Shown here in pieces: positions 1-10,505 of a stretch of DNA of 35,000 nt. The notes under the pieces are model-generated. The model saw only the letters and a list, made by a program, of their open reading frames with translations, was not told the DNA's origin and ran no database searches. The stretch's first letter is position 1; each line of letters begins with the position of its first letter. The DNA is from Stramonita haemastoma (lineage: Eukaryota; Mollusca; Gastropoda; Neogastropoda; Muricidae), in assembly GCA_030674155.1 (NCBI GenBank), contig CM060326.1, positions 24,626,144-24,661,143 of the forward strand, in the 5' to 3' direction. The translations under genes and the position numbers were made by a program.

Positions 1-559
1 TGTGCAATGGAATGTCGAATGTCTCGGTGAAGGTGGTGGTTTTCCTGGAAGTGTCAGGAAAAGTCAAACAAAAATAATAAAATAAAGAGAGCCAAAAAAA
101 TGTAAGCAATATGCGTGATAAGTGTGAAGGAAAAAAGGGAGAGAAAAAGAGAAAAATATGGGAAGACAGATAAGAGAGAGAGTGAGAGACAGACCGAGAG
201 ATACACAGAAATATAGACAGACATAGATACCGAAGGAAAGAGACAGACAGACACACGTACACAGACAGGCAGACAAACAGACAGTACAGAAAAATAAGTT
301 GAGAGGAAAAGGGGGTGGTGGAGGACGAAAACACAGGCAGACAGAGAAATGCTGGCAGACAGGCAGTTATGCAGAGAGAGGGAGATTAAACTAAACCCTA
401 AAAAAAGTCTACCAAATATTTCAACATCATATTTGTAAAAGTAGTTTCCTTTGAAAGAGGCGTCATTGATGGATCTGATCGCTTTCCTTTTAGAATATAA
501 AATACCATGACAAACGCTTCTAAACTGATTTCCGAAATGCAAGGCCAAACAAACTGTGC
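1..559. other. unassigned, purine-rich on the + strand
   Basis: I see no supported gene here. Positions about 120-380 are rich in GAGA and GACA steps, so the minus strand carries a long open frame of Leu, Ser, Val and Cys that I read as low-complexity translation. The flanks (1-60 and 390-559) are ordinary AT-rich sequence with no recognisable repeat. Confidence 0.5.
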
Positions 560-735
560 TTTTTACATCCATCCAAATGTTTATGCAAATTTGTAAATTT
601 TAACACCCGTTCCCACTAGCACCAAATGGAGGTCTCTTCCGAAAAGTGCAACGGGTTTAACGTGTGCGCAAGATGTTCTGCGTGTGTTCAGACAAGGGAC
701 CTCGACTAATAGTCTCGTCCAAAGGACTCATAGAC
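560..735 (-). repeat. SINE-A fragment (body only)
   Basis: This segment matches the body of the tRNA-derived SINE seen complete at 31485-31810. It shares the block reading GTGTGCGCAAGATGTTCTGC at 661-680 and the following block related to 'CCTCGGTTTATAGTCTC'. The tRNA-like head is missing after about 735, and the 3' end (left, since the copy is on the minus strand) is diverged. An old, truncated copy. Confidence 0.7.
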
Positions 736-833
736 CTATGTGACTTTGATGATTACTTATTTTATTCCAATTTATCGTATATTCAAACATATCCTAAAGT
801 TCCCTATATATTTTCATTTCATGCAGAGTTGAC

Positions 834-862
834 CTCTCTCTGTCTCTCTGTCACTGCTCTCT

Positions 863-902
<40 letters not shown>

Positions 903-906
903 CTCT

Positions 907-946
<40 letters not shown>

Positions 947-957
947 CTCTCTCTCTC

Positions 958-1011
<54 letters not shown>

Positions 1012-1018
1012 CTCTCTT
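834..1018. repeat. (CT)n microsatellite, interrupted
   Basis: About 185 bases of CT dinucleotide with periodic CC and TT interruptions. Open frames across it (Ser-Leu on plus, Arg-Glu on minus) are artefacts. Confidence 0.97.
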
Positions 1019-1505
1019 CGTAATAAACATAATTTTCTAAGTCTACAAACAGCAAAAATTCAACATGTTTCGATTTTGTCGTCTGAAAATGAACATGTAA
1101 TAAAATATGTAGCTAGGTTTATTGCAGAGGCACAGAAATTAAGACAAAGCCATGTCAACAATTGATTTAATATGCAATTATATAGTTACTTTAAAGAGTA
1201 ATGTTACCTCAAGTAAGGCAATTTCAGAAAGGTTGATATCACGTGATTTCAATGGATGATCGAATCGAAAATTGTTTTAGCATTTCAGTTTGATTTTTCT
1301 TTTTTCTTTTCTTTGTATGTACCAGGTGATTTGTAACTGTATAGACGCCAATGTTAATGTTCGCTGATTATAAATGGATTGTTTTTGCCAAACTTAACTG
1401 AACTTATCACTTAGGTTACGTTTGTTTATCTTTCAAAAAAAAGTATTTGTGTTACCTCCCTTGTCAAAAGGCCCAGTTGGGCAATGACAAACTGTTAAAG
1501 CGTCT
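1019..1505. other. unassigned AT-rich sequence
   Basis: Single-copy-looking, AT-rich, with no open frame, tRNA-like box or repeat that I recognise. Confidence 0.4.
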
Positions 1506-1506
1506 C

Positions 1507-1573
<67 letters not shown>

Positions 1574-1576
1574 CTC
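1506..1576. repeat. poly(C)-(CT)n compound microsatellite
   Basis: A run of 12 C (1506-1517) passes directly into about 59 bases of TC repeat. The same poly(C)-to-(CT)n junction recurs at 9737. Confidence 0.95.
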
Positions 1577-1828
1577 GTGAAAATCTTACCTTTAATCTGT
1601 CATTTTACCATTATATTGCATTAAGAATTGTTTAGTCATAGTTTATATTTTCTACCTTAATAATTATGTGTGTCGTATAAATACATTTTTGTGAGCCCTT
1701 TATCTAATGATCCCTGCTTGTGAGCCCAATAACTATGTCCAAAATAATTATGATATAATTGTGCATTTTTTGTGACTACAATCACAAGATTGGTTATGGT
1801 ACAAGAGTATATAATATACCCCAAACTA

Positions 1829-1851
1829 CTCTCTCTCTCTCTCTCTCTCTC

Positions 1852-1888
<37 letters not shown>
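1829..1888. repeat. (CT)n microsatellite
   Basis: About 60 bases of CT repeat with two CC interruptions. The flanking 1577-1828 and 1889-2011 show nothing recognisable. Confidence 0.95.
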
Positions 1889-1889
<1 letters not shown>

Positions 1890-2011
1890 GGGATTTAGTC
1901 CTCTTGTGTTCAGTTATACAATTTTGTCAAAATTTAAGGCATAAATTTCCCTTAGCATGAAGCCTTTGAATGACGTGCACTATATTCTTTTTTTTTATAT
2001 TCTTTTTTTGA

Positions 2012-2334
2012 GGATAACAGATAAGCAATCATGTGCTTTTTTTCATTCGTGTCCCCGTGTGTATGCAGTTTTGTAAATCTTGTCATCTGATCCCACCGGG
2101 CACACAATGGCCTACTCTTACGAAAAGCGGAACAGGATTTAACGTGTGCGCAAGATGTTCTGCGTGCGTTCGCACACGGGGCCTCGGTTTAAAAGTCTCA
2201 TCCGAAGGACTTTGGGGAGAAGTGGAAGTCAGTACGATGTGTAAACTCCAGGAGAAAAATCTCCTCGACGGAATCGAACCGGTTTCAAATTGCCAGCGCA
2301 ATGTTCTGACCAACTAGGCATCCGTCCTAGAGCA
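2012..2334 (-). repeat. SINE-A, near full length
   Basis: A tRNA-derived SINE read on the minus strand. At the right end is a tRNA-like head with a B box matching GGTTCGATTCC (2270-2280, reverse) and an A box matching TGCCTAGTTGG (2310-2320, reverse; one extra base against the usual spacing). A body of about 200 bases and an A/T-rich tail (left, 1988-2015) follow. Known biology: the A and B boxes are the internal RNA polymerase III promoter of such elements. The closest copy in the window is 31485-31810. There is no coding function. Confidence 0.88.
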
Positions 2335-2351
2335 ATCCTCACACTAGAGCC

Positions 2352-2447
2352 TGTGTGTGTGTTGTAGTGTGTAGTGTGTGTGTGTGTTGTGTGTGTTGTG
2401 TGTAGTTGTGTTTGTGTGTGTGTGTGTTGATGGTGTTGTAGTGTGTG
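2352..2447. repeat. (GT)n imperfect microsatellite
   Basis: GT repeat broken by TTG and TAG steps. Read on the minus strand it is the CA tract that follows the retrotransposon tail at 2448-2508. Confidence 0.9.
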
Positions 2448-2508
2448 ATCTTCAATAAACGTCTATGCCACATAAAAAGTGATTTTAGACAAATGATTGG
2501 GAAGGAAA
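2448..2508 (-). mobile_element. 3' tail fragment of an RNase-H-type LINE (or a SINE sharing the tail)
   Basis: On the minus strand this reads a block with TCTAAAATCACTTTTTATG, then AGACG(T)TTA, then a CA-type tract. The same block occurs at 31835-31874, directly downstream of an RNase-H-bearing LINE remnant, and twice at 11136-11257. I infer a severely 5'-truncated copy of that LINE family or a SINE with the same 3' end. Confidence 0.65.
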
Positions 2509-3081
2509 AGATTTTAAAAAATAAAAAAGAAAAAGAAAAGTGAAAAAAAGAAAAGAAAAAAAAGAAAAGAAATGAGTGAGTGTGTGTGTGTTGTGTGTGT
2601 GTGTGTGTGCGCGCGCGTGCACGCGTGTGTGTGTATCATATGCATTTTTTATCGGGACATATGTTTATGTAATTTGTTATTGCTAATACTTCCCCAAAAT
2701 GAATATAGGTTAAGGGTTTTTTTATTTTTGTTTTTTTCCCTCTAATACCAAAATACTATGATCTAAAGGCCTATGACTAATTTTGTTGACAGATAACGGT
2801 GAATGATGTTTTCAGTTGCTAACTTGTTATGTTTATTAACTACTTACTTTTTATCGACGTTTCTGGTTTTATTTTCTTGTTATTTTCTATATCATGATCA
2901 GTTGATTGTTTATTCCTAAATTTTAGTTCTCTTTGTACGTTTGCACTTTTGTTATTTTATTGTTATCTTCTGTCCTCACATCTTGTCTTCTGTTTATTAT
3001 TGTTCTTGTTTTGTTTTTGCTATTTGGTTTATTATAAGTTGTTGTTTTTTAATTGACGTGATGATCCCCGATTAGGGCGGG
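2509..3081. other. unassigned, with a short GT/GC tract
   Basis: Starts with an A/G-rich stretch (2508-2575), then a GT tract with a GCGCGCG core at 2577-2634, then T-rich sequence with no recognisable feature up to 3081. Confidence 0.45.
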
Positions 3082-3123
3082 GACTGGATGTAAAAAAGCA
3101 CGAGTATTTATTCATTATCCTCG
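3082..3123 (+). repeat. SINE-A tail fragment
   Basis: Matches only the last ~40 bases of SINE-A: GGGGACTGGATG followed by an A run, GCAC and the TTATCCTCG terminal block. The remainder of the element is absent. It runs directly into a pentanucleotide repeat. Confidence 0.7.
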
Positions 3124-3153
3124 CCTTGCCTTGCCTTGCCTTGCCTTGCCTTG
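3124..3153. repeat. (CCTTG)6 pentanucleotide repeat
   Basis: Six perfect copies of CCTTG placed exactly at the 3' end of a SINE-A tail fragment and followed by a CT microsatellite. Confidence 0.97.
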
Positions 3154-3156
3154 CGC

Positions 3157-3264
<108 letters not shown>

Positions 3265-3289
3265 AAAAAACTCCTTTGTTCTTGTAAGA

Positions 3290-3500
3290 AACAAACATGG
3301 AAAAAGCAAGGTGGGAAATGTTCTGCTTGAAAGAAGACACGGACTGCTGCCAAGATAGAACCCACAAACAAAAGCAACTGCTGAGAGATGAGCAACGCCC
3401 CAAAAGCCATTTTGTTGTCGCTTTCGGTTTTGTTTCTTCTTTACTTCTATTTCTTTTTATCTTTACACTTTTTGTATCTGTTTTTAGAATTTAGCCAATC
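3290..3500 (+). repeat. dispersed unit U, copy 1
   Basis: An unclassified interspersed repeat. Its core here includes GACACGGACTGCTGCCAAGA followed by 'GAACCCACAAACAA', which recurs at 5925-5965, 9981-10017 and 12287-12324. As in the other copies a CT tract lies upstream, and here a GT tract follows within 30 bases. No coding potential is apparent. It could be a SINE, MITE or the end of a larger element. Confidence 0.65.
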
Positions 3501-3522
3501 GTACAACTGTGTAGGTATGTGC

Positions 3523-3524
<2 letters not shown>

Positions 3525-3606
<82 letters not shown>
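3525..3606. repeat. (GT)n microsatellite
   Basis: About 41 uninterrupted GT units following unit U copy 1. Confidence 0.97.
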
Positions 3607-3607
<1 letters not shown>

Positions 3608-3879
3608 GTGTTTCTGTTTTCTTTGAGAGGGGAGAATGAAGGGGTAGGTGGTTATCTACGCGTTTTGTGTTTTGTTTTTAAGTTAAGAGTTACTTGGATC
3701 ATGCAAGAGGCACACAGATAAGGGCACAGACAGATTGACACACGGACAGGCAAAGTTTTAGACTAAAGAATCAATGAGAAAACGTGTTCATATTATGTAT
3801 GTATGTGTGTTTTTGTAAGTGTGTGTGTGTGTGTGTGTGTTGTGTTGTGCTGGTTGTGTGCGTGTGCGCGTGTGTGCAC

Positions 3880-3910
<31 letters not shown>

Positions 3911-4693
3911 TGTTTCTGTCTGTCTGTCTGTTCGTCTGTCTGTATGCACGTCCAATCCAAACTAAACAAAAACCCTCCCCCTAATTTGCTCCAAAATATA
4001 GCCTCTGCCGTCAAGCAAAGCAAGTTGAGGACGTGCTTTATCATGGACAAGTGGCATCTCCTAGCCATGAGGCTTTTAGCAATCACATCAAAGCAATCCA
4101 TCTGATTACATGCACAAAAATGACCGTTCCTTCTTACAGATTTTTTTGTGCATGCCATTTTTAGTGTTCAAGTCGGACGTTGCTGTAGATAATCGATTAT
4201 TCTATCCGTTTCAAGTAAGATGCCATGATGAAACTATCAAAATTTTACATTCCAGAGTTTCTCCTTTATACTTTTGGTTCGTTATGCTTGATACTACTGT
4301 CACTATTCTTCAGTGTTTGACTTTTGTTCATTCAAACTTTATTCACGCAGAACAAATTCCAGCTCCATTGCTATTCCGGTTGTCACCGATCCATGCTATT
4401 TCCGCGTATCTTTGATACTCCCTCCTCCCCCCCCCCCCCCTACGGCCGATTCCCCTTAACCTAAACTCATAAGACCATCATGAAAAGATTCAAACATGTC
4501 TTTCTGATTACAATGCAATATGATACATGGAAAATGGTCATTGTTACTGATAAAAAAAAACCCTGCAAAGTTAATATATACAAATTCAAAGTGTTTTAAT
4601 CATTAGATCTTAAAAACTTCTCTAGATGCTTAAAGGAAATGCCGGTAAAAGCGAATGCTAGAGAAGAAGTGTGGAGTACATGCGTTAGAAATG
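3607..4693. other. unassigned, with a GT/CTGT tract
   Basis: Contains an imperfect GT tract ending in CTGT units at 3798-3943 and a C run at 4427-4440. The open frame at 4110-4415 (101 codons) shows no family motif and I do not call it a gene. Bases 3990-4110 share a short block (GATTACATGCACA) with 11475-11487, which may hint at an old dispersed repeat. Confidence 0.4.
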
Positions 4694-4696
4694 ACT

Positions 4697-4780
<84 letters not shown>
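4694..4780. repeat. (CT)n microsatellite
   Basis: About 87 bases of almost perfect CT repeat. Confidence 0.97.
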
Positions 4781-4783
<3 letters not shown>

Positions 4784-5470
4784 ATAGAATGTAGATTAAT
4801 GTATGCGTGCAAACGTGTGTGGGTGGGTGTGACAGAGGGAGACTGAGCGATATATAGTGATATACAGATACAGAGGCGGTGAGAGCTAGAGTGAGAGAGA
4901 GATAGAGAGACAGACAGACAGAGACTGCATAACAGAGTAACTGCATAATTATTCATACTTTGTAAAACAACAAGAGTCCCTCCCTCTCGAAACACACACA
5001 CATCGAAACAAAGATCTGATATAAAAAACACTAATATAAAATCGTCTTTCCCTTAACGTCTTCTTTCAATGCTGATGTAATACTAAACTATAAGGGCTGG
5101 CTAGCGCCACCCTCTCCTCCCTCCTCCTCCTCCCACACTTCGCCTCATTTACTTTTGTCTTCTCTCACCCTAACACACCCCCCCCCCGCCCATCCGACCA
5201 CATCCTCCACTGCTATCACTGCTGCGCAAGTGCTTCATGCGATTACACTTTCGCATGAGCCTCTGCTGTTTTCTCACTTTCTTTTATCATTTTTGTTCTT
5301 AGCCTTGTGTTGCGCACTGTTTGATGATCCATTGCTAATGGTCTTTGTGCAATGAAGTTTGTATCTCTACGCGTGTGTGGTCTCTTGGAAAGAGTGATGG
5401 GGAAAATAGGAAGGGAAACAAAGGATAAGGATAGTACATAAAAATAGAAGCAAAATGATGGCGGGTGGGG
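4781..5470. other. unassigned
   Basis: A short GAGA/GACA-rich stretch lies at 4830-4925 and a C-rich stretch at 5105-5190. Nothing else is recognisable. Confidence 0.4.
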
Positions 5471-5499
5471 GGGGGGGAGAGAGAGAGAGATAGATGAGA

Positions 5500-5530
<31 letters not shown>

Positions 5531-5718
5531 AGACAGCAGAGAAGAGCGGTGTGGTGTGTGTGTGTGTTTGTGGTTGTGTTTGTTTGTGTGCATCCATATC
5601 TAAAGCACATGGAAATGTCATTCTTTTATCATTATCTTCATCATTATCATCATCACCATCATCATCCCCACCATCCCTACCTCTGTCTGTCTGTGTCTGT
5701 CTGTCGGGTCTCTGTCTC

Positions 5719-5817
<99 letters not shown>

Positions 5818-5850
5818 CTCCCCCCCTCCTCCCTCCCTCCCTCCCTTTGT
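5471..5850. repeat. compound microsatellite: G run, (GA)n, GT, ATC, CTGT, CT, C-rich
   Basis: Successive blocks are a G run and (GA)n at 5466-5522, a GT-rich block at 5549-5592, a TCATTATCATCA-type trinucleotide block at 5626-5680, (CTGT)n at 5681-5775, (CT)n at 5776-5818, and C-rich sequence to 5850. The GA block and the CT block are complementary and could pair as a hairpin. Confidence 0.92.
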
Positions 5851-5864
5851 GTCATGGCGATACC

Positions 5865-6030
5865 GTATTGTACAAAGACTTGTTTGGGTTACGCCTCAGA
5901 GAAAGTGGAAATTGTTCTGGTTGAAATGGGATACAGACAGCTGCCAAGGCAGAAACCACAAACAACAGCGCCTAGTGAGTGAGACACAAAGCAAGGCATG
6001 AAGTTGGCTTTGGGGGCTGCTTTTTGAGTT
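5865..6030 (+). repeat. dispersed unit U, copy 2
   Basis: Core at 5905-5970 matches unit U: 'GTGGAAATTGTTCTGGTTGA', then a degenerate ACAGACAGCTGCCAAG and ACCACAAACAA. It is preceded by CTGT/CT tracts like copies 4 and 5. The downstream half diverges, with the next GT tract only at 6211. Confidence 0.6.
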
Positions 6031-6210
6031 ATTCTTGTAATATTGTGTAGTAAAGCCAGGGGGTTATCTTTGTAGGGAGTCTCTTATTTTGCTGTTATGA
6101 ATCTGGTATTTGCATTTGTATACTATGATCATCATGTGAGAGGATATAGGAAGGAGAGAGATGAATAGACAAGGAGGAACTTTAATGGGTGAAAGAATGG
6201 TTTAGGACAA

Positions 6211-6408
6211 ATTGTGTTTGAGTGTGTGTTTGTGCGCGCGGCGCGTGTATGTGTATGTGGTGTGTTGTGTGTGTGTGTACGTGCGTGTGTGTGTTTGTGT
6301 GTGTTAGTGTGTGTGTGCGTGTGTGTGAATGTGCGTGTGTATGTGAATGTGCGTGTGTGTGTGAATGTGCGTGTGTGTGTGGAATGTGCGGGTGTGTGTA
6401 TGCGGTGT
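6211..6408. repeat. (GT)n tract with a ~20-bp sub-repeat
   Basis: GT-rich throughout. At about 6320-6395 a 16-22-base unit containing GTGTGTGTGAATGTGC repeats four times, so this is partly a minisatellite. Confidence 0.9.
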
Positions 6409-6879
6409 GCGGTTGTACCATACACAAACACATTAGATCATTTGGATTTGATAGTATAATACTCACTTGCCATGGAAGAAAAATAGGCCGTTTTCTTTCT
6501 GAAGAAGCCAGCAGATGACATTGTATTTCGACACAGCAGCAGGGGATGGTCAGTTGGGGTAACCACTTCATAGTGCAACAGGGGACACTGTGTATGACTC
6601 AGTGATGCGCGTGGTTTTGACCTGAAAAAAAGGAAAGCTTAATTCTCTTTTTTTCCCTTTATTCTAAAGGTAGTGTACATATCTCACTGAAGCACACAGG
6701 CGTGTTGTTTAAACATCCATCGCTGAAGTGAGAATGTGGCTATCCTTAATTGTGGGTGAAAACAGACGCATATATGCAAGAATCTCACCATTGGTGATCC
6801 TCAAACTCTAGCAAAGTAACGACTCCACCCTATTCTCTCACCTAAAAAATACACACATGTACGCAGACATGCACGCACG

Positions 6880-6921
<42 letters not shown>

Positions 6922-7428
6922 GATGAGGGCAGGGTGAAAAATGGTTTGTAAACTTATCTTTGACCCTCATCTCAATAAAAGATCATTTTCTGACTTAACT
7001 TGACACACACATCCCCCCTCCCAATTAGTACCAAAACAAATAAGTAGTAAAACCCCCCATAAGCCACCATAATACTCCACAAAAATAACCGTCAGATTGA
7101 CCTGTATCCGCAGATCAAAACTGCTCGAAATGGCGACGCGGCGGCAAAGTTACAGTAGTTCAAACTAGTGTGCCTTCAGAGACACGAAACGGGGTTAGCT
7201 CTGGTCTGACGTAGAGTGACGTGAAGTGAAGGGAAGTGATGGTGCCGCAACACGTTCAATGCTCATCTCTTGACCCATCTGTGTGGGTGCAGACAGCATA
7301 GTTCAGGTTTCACGTGCATCATGGAAAAAGCGTCTTTGCACTGAGGGTGATAAGATAACATGTTGAGCATTACACTTAAAGAGTTTATTTCGGTTTATTC
7401 TTTTCTTGTCTGTATGTTTCTGGATGGT
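6409..7428. other. unassigned, with a (CA)n tract
   Basis: Contains a (CA)n tract at 6850-6919. Just after it, AGATGAGGG (6921-6929) and its inverted copy CCCTCATCT (about 6963-6971) could form a 9-bp stem. The remainder up to 7428 shows no gene or known repeat. Confidence 0.4.
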
Positions 7429-7530
7429 TTTTGATTTTTTTGTTTTGTTTTGTTTTGTTGTTGTTGTTGTTTTTTTTGGGGGGTGTTGTTGTTTTTTTTG
7501 TTTGTTTGTTGATTTTTTTTGGGGGGAGGG
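7429..7530. repeat. T/G-rich simple sequence
   Basis: TTTTG, TTG and TTTG units mixed with T runs and G runs, abutting the tail side of the SINE-A copy at 7532. On the minus strand it is the A/C-rich tail of that element, expanded. Confidence 0.85.
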
Positions 7531-7531
7531 G

Positions 7532-7830
7532 CTTTCGAGGATAACGGAATAAGCACTCATGTGCTTTTTCACAACCAGTCTTCTGTGTATGCAGTTTTGT
7601 CAAGCAGAATGGTTTTAAAGGTGTGCGCAAAATGTTCTGCGTGAGTTCGCATACCGGATCTCGGTTTATAGTTTCATCCCAAGTAGTTTTGGGGGGAGTG
7701 GAGTCGGCACTGATGATAATTCTAGGGAAACATATCTCCTCCAACGAGATTCGAACTGGGTCAGCAGATCAGAGCACAACGGGACTTCCTCTAACCAACC
7801 AGGCTATGGCTATCCCATCCCCCAGTCTAT
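7532..7830 (-). repeat. SINE-A, full head, internal deletion
   Basis: On the minus strand it begins near 7830 with GGGATAGCC-type head sequence. The A-box region TAGCCTGGTTGG is at 7795-7806 and the B box AGTTCGAATCTC at 7746-7757 (both reverse). The middle of the tRNA-like head differs from the copies at 2012 and 31485. The body lacks the usual stretch between the GTGTGCGCAA block and the ATGCAGTTTTGT block (about 7595-7620), an internal deletion of roughly 60-70 bases. Confidence 0.82.
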
Positions 7831-7850
7831 TTCTGTCTCTCTTTTTGTCT

Positions 7851-8184
<334 letters not shown>

Positions 8185-8266
<82 letters not shown>

Positions 8267-8340
8267 AAATCTACCTACCTATCTATCTAACTATCTAACT
8301 ATCTAACTATCTATCTAAATATCTATCTATATGTCTGTCC
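8185..8340. repeat. (ATCT)n tetranucleotide array
   Basis: About 20 perfect ATCT units (8187-8267), then degenerate units with ATAA, ACCT and AACT variants to about 8340. It starts exactly at the 3' end of a SINE-A piece. Confidence 0.96.
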
Positions 8341-8516
8341 GACTGTCTATCTTTTAATACCCCGGTGTCCCCACGGGAGAAAATAAGACACTAATGCTGG
8401 ACATGACCTTTGGAAGAAAACAAAAATGGCTATCAAAGGGAATGTGACGGACACCATAGGCGAGTGGTTCAAACCGCTCCCCTTCAATCCAATAGGATCG
8501 TGCACAAGTCCTGATA

Positions 8517-8920
8517 GGGACGGAATAGCTCAGTGGTCAGAGCACTCGCTTTCCACAACCTACGATTAAGCAGCATCGAGTGTGGTTACCAAATGGATGG
8601 TTGACCGTTTGCGCACCTTGGCTTCAGTACAGTCCCCAAGTTCACCCAGCTGTAAGTGGGTATCTGCCCTCTTTAGGGTCAGGGAAGGTAAAGCAGCGAG
8701 GGAGAGGAGATGGGCGCCACCCTCAACATGCTGGCCCCTAGAGAAGCTGGGGTTTCTGACACCTCACTCCCCTACGACCACATAGGTTTTGGGACACCTT
8801 TACCTTTTACCTGGGTTCAAATCTCGGCAGTGTCTGGTAACTTAAAGGTGGGGATTTTTTAATGATTTCCCAGGTCTTAATTGTAGACCGGCCAGTGCCT
8901 TCATTCATTTCAAAGATGTT
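8517..8920 (+). repeat. SINE-B (tRNA-derived), split by an insertion
   Basis: The head at 8518-8552 is tRNA-like, with an A box TAGCTCAGTGG at 8526-8536. The matching B box GGTTCAAATCTC lies at 8813-8824, about 290 bases on instead of roughly 30-40. After the B box the body has GGGGATTTTTTAATG and TTTCCCAGGTC, then GACCGGCCAGTGCCT. From memory this resembles a SINE body common in gastropod sequences (a match I could not run). The 3' part fades after 8915. It is not a functional tRNA. Confidence 0.75.
8558..8808 (+). repeat. second repeat inserted inside the SINE-B head
   Basis: About 250 bases separate the A and B boxes of SINE-B. They contain ACAGTCCCCAAGTTCACCCA, CAGCTGTAAGTGGGTA, a GATGGGCGCCACCCTCAACA block, and end in a CCTTTACCTTTTACC tail. 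This looks like a different SINE body with a CTTTAC-type tail. The exact edges and a target-site duplication are not clear. Confidence 0.55.
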
Positions 8921-8925
8921 AGAAA

Positions 8926-9600
8926 AACGTGTATGCATACAGTAGAGTACTTTCTTGGTGCCATGGGTTCTGTTATTGTGGAAAATTGAGGTAGGACGGG
9001 ACTCAAATCAGCCATTTGTCACCTTTTCTCGATGTGCGCCTTGTTCTTGGGGCTACCCTCTTTCCGGCTGTGGTGTCGCCACAAGAACAGCGCCACACAT
9101 ATAAAAATGCTAGTAAAGTGTGATTTATACAGTAGAGCACGCTCAAAGTGTTATAGGCTCTGTTACTGTGCAAAAACCGGCCTTAGACGTGACTCAAAGC
9201 TGCTTTTGTCACATCTTGATACTCGCCTTATTGTTGGGGTAGTGTATGTGCGCGCGCCTGTATGCGCATGCTCGTGTTTGCGTGTGTATGGCAGCAGTCC
9301 TGCTCTGTCCTGTGGTGTTTATCATATTGCATATTATTATGTATATTATGTGCGATACTATGTATTGTTGCATATATTATATCAGCTTTCATTGAGACAA
9401 ACATGCGATATTCAAACCAGGCTACCCTCCTTGGGGCTATGATGTCGCAACAAGAACAGCGTCACCCATATAAAAATGCTAATAAAGTGTGTATGCATAT
9501 AGTAGAGCACTATCATGGTGCCTTGGGCTCAGTTACTGGGCAGAATTCTGAATAGTATGATACTCAAACGAGCATTATGTCACATCTTCTCGATAAAATC
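8926..9600. repeat. ~190-bp tandem repeat, about 2.6 copies
   Basis: Unit starts at about 8929, 9118 and 9487. Each has GTGTATGCATACAGTAGAGCAC, or a variant, near its start, then GGTTCTGTTA, GACTCAAA, TTTGTCAC and TCTCGAT. The two complete units end with ACAAGAACAGCGCCAC and CATATAAAAATGCTA. Copy 2 carries about 175 extra bases (roughly 9236-9410) of GT- and TAT-rich sequence. There is no coding frame across units. It may be a local satellite or the internal repeats of a non-autonomous element. Confidence 0.8.
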
Positions 9601-9736
9601 TCCATGGCAGTCACTATTTCTCCACCTGCCTTACTGTGTGACTGTCTTTCTCTCTGGTCTTTGTGTTCTTCTTTATATATAATTATTTCTCTTTTTCTTT
9701 TCTCTTTGCCTCTTTGTCTCTCTGTATGCCTTATTA

Positions 9737-9754
9737 CCCCCCCCCCCCCCCCTC

Positions 9755-9847
<93 letters not shown>

Positions 9848-9855
9848 CTCCTCTC

Positions 9856-9893
<38 letters not shown>

Positions 9894-9921
9894 CTCTCCT
9901 CTCCTCTCCTCTCTCCTCCCT
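9737..9921. repeat. poly(C)-(CT)n compound microsatellite
   Basis: 16 C (9737-9752) followed by interrupted CT repeat up to unit U copy 3. Confidence 0.97.
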
Positions 9922-9924
9922 CAA

Positions 9925-10286
9925 GCTGATTTCTCTGGTTTGCAAATCACATTAAGGTGGGAATGCTGTGGCTGAATGAAGACACAGATTTCTCCCAAGA
10001 CCGAACTCACAAACAATGACAATGCCCAGAGACAAAGCCAGGCATAGAACGCTAGTTTTGGGCCATTACCTCAGTTTCTTCTGTTTGTTACTTTTCCTGA
10101 AATAAGCCCCCTACCTATTCTTTTTTCGTGTTTAAATTTTACAGTTGTGGTCTAAGTACTTGCTTACTGAAATATCATCAGTAGCAAATAGCCAAAAAGA
10201 CAATTTGACAGAAAAACAGACAGATTAAAAGGGTAATATAAGAGAATTTGAAAACATATGTGCGTGTGTTTGTGTGTGTGTGTGTT
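9925..10286 (+). repeat. dispersed unit U, copy 3, then (GT)n
   Basis: Aligns with 12229-12560 over its whole length. Shared blocks include TTGCAAA, GAAGACACAGA, CGAACTCACAAACAATGACA, GAGACAAAGCCAGGCAT, TTGTGGTCTAAGTACTTGCT-like sequence, GCAAATAGCCAA and GACAGATT. A CT tract precedes it and a short GT tract (10261-10285) closes it. This pair gives the best view of unit U: about 330 bases, no long frame. Confidence 0.82.
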
Positions 10287-10395
10287 TCAATTCAACTCAA
10301 TTCAACTCTTTTATTGTCCTATCAAAGGAAATTTGTTTTGCAGTGATTAAAATCATATCTGAACAGCTAATAAGAAATAGAAAAATAGTTTAAAC
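10287..10395. repeat. possible retroelement 3' end
   Basis: Starts with a CAATTCAACT duplication, then CTTTTATTGTCC and GGAAATTTGTTTTGCAG. A related arrangement (short CAAGT repeats, then CACTTTAATCATCCCTGAAG) starts at 16090. Both resemble 3' ends of CR1/L2-type elements seen in many animals, a resemblance I recall but cannot verify here. Confidence 0.35.
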
Positions 10396-10465
10396 ACACA
10401 AAAAGAGGTAACATTTGTTAAACACACACATACACACATGTGGCACACCGCACGCACACACACCA

Positions 10466-10505
<40 letters not shown>

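Noticed and set aside
54..572. 172-codon minus-strand frame
   Set aside because: Its centre is GAGA/GACA-derived Leu-Ser-Val-Cys sequence and its start overlaps a SINE-A fragment. No family resemblance.
3784..4158. Frames on both strands through the GT/CTGT tract at 3798-3943
   Set aside because: Half of each is simple repeat and the unique ends have no recognisable motif.
6921..6971. 9-bp inverted repeat after the CA tract as a terminator or MITE end
   Set aside because: A single short stem with no second copy or matching terminal sequence is easily due to chance.
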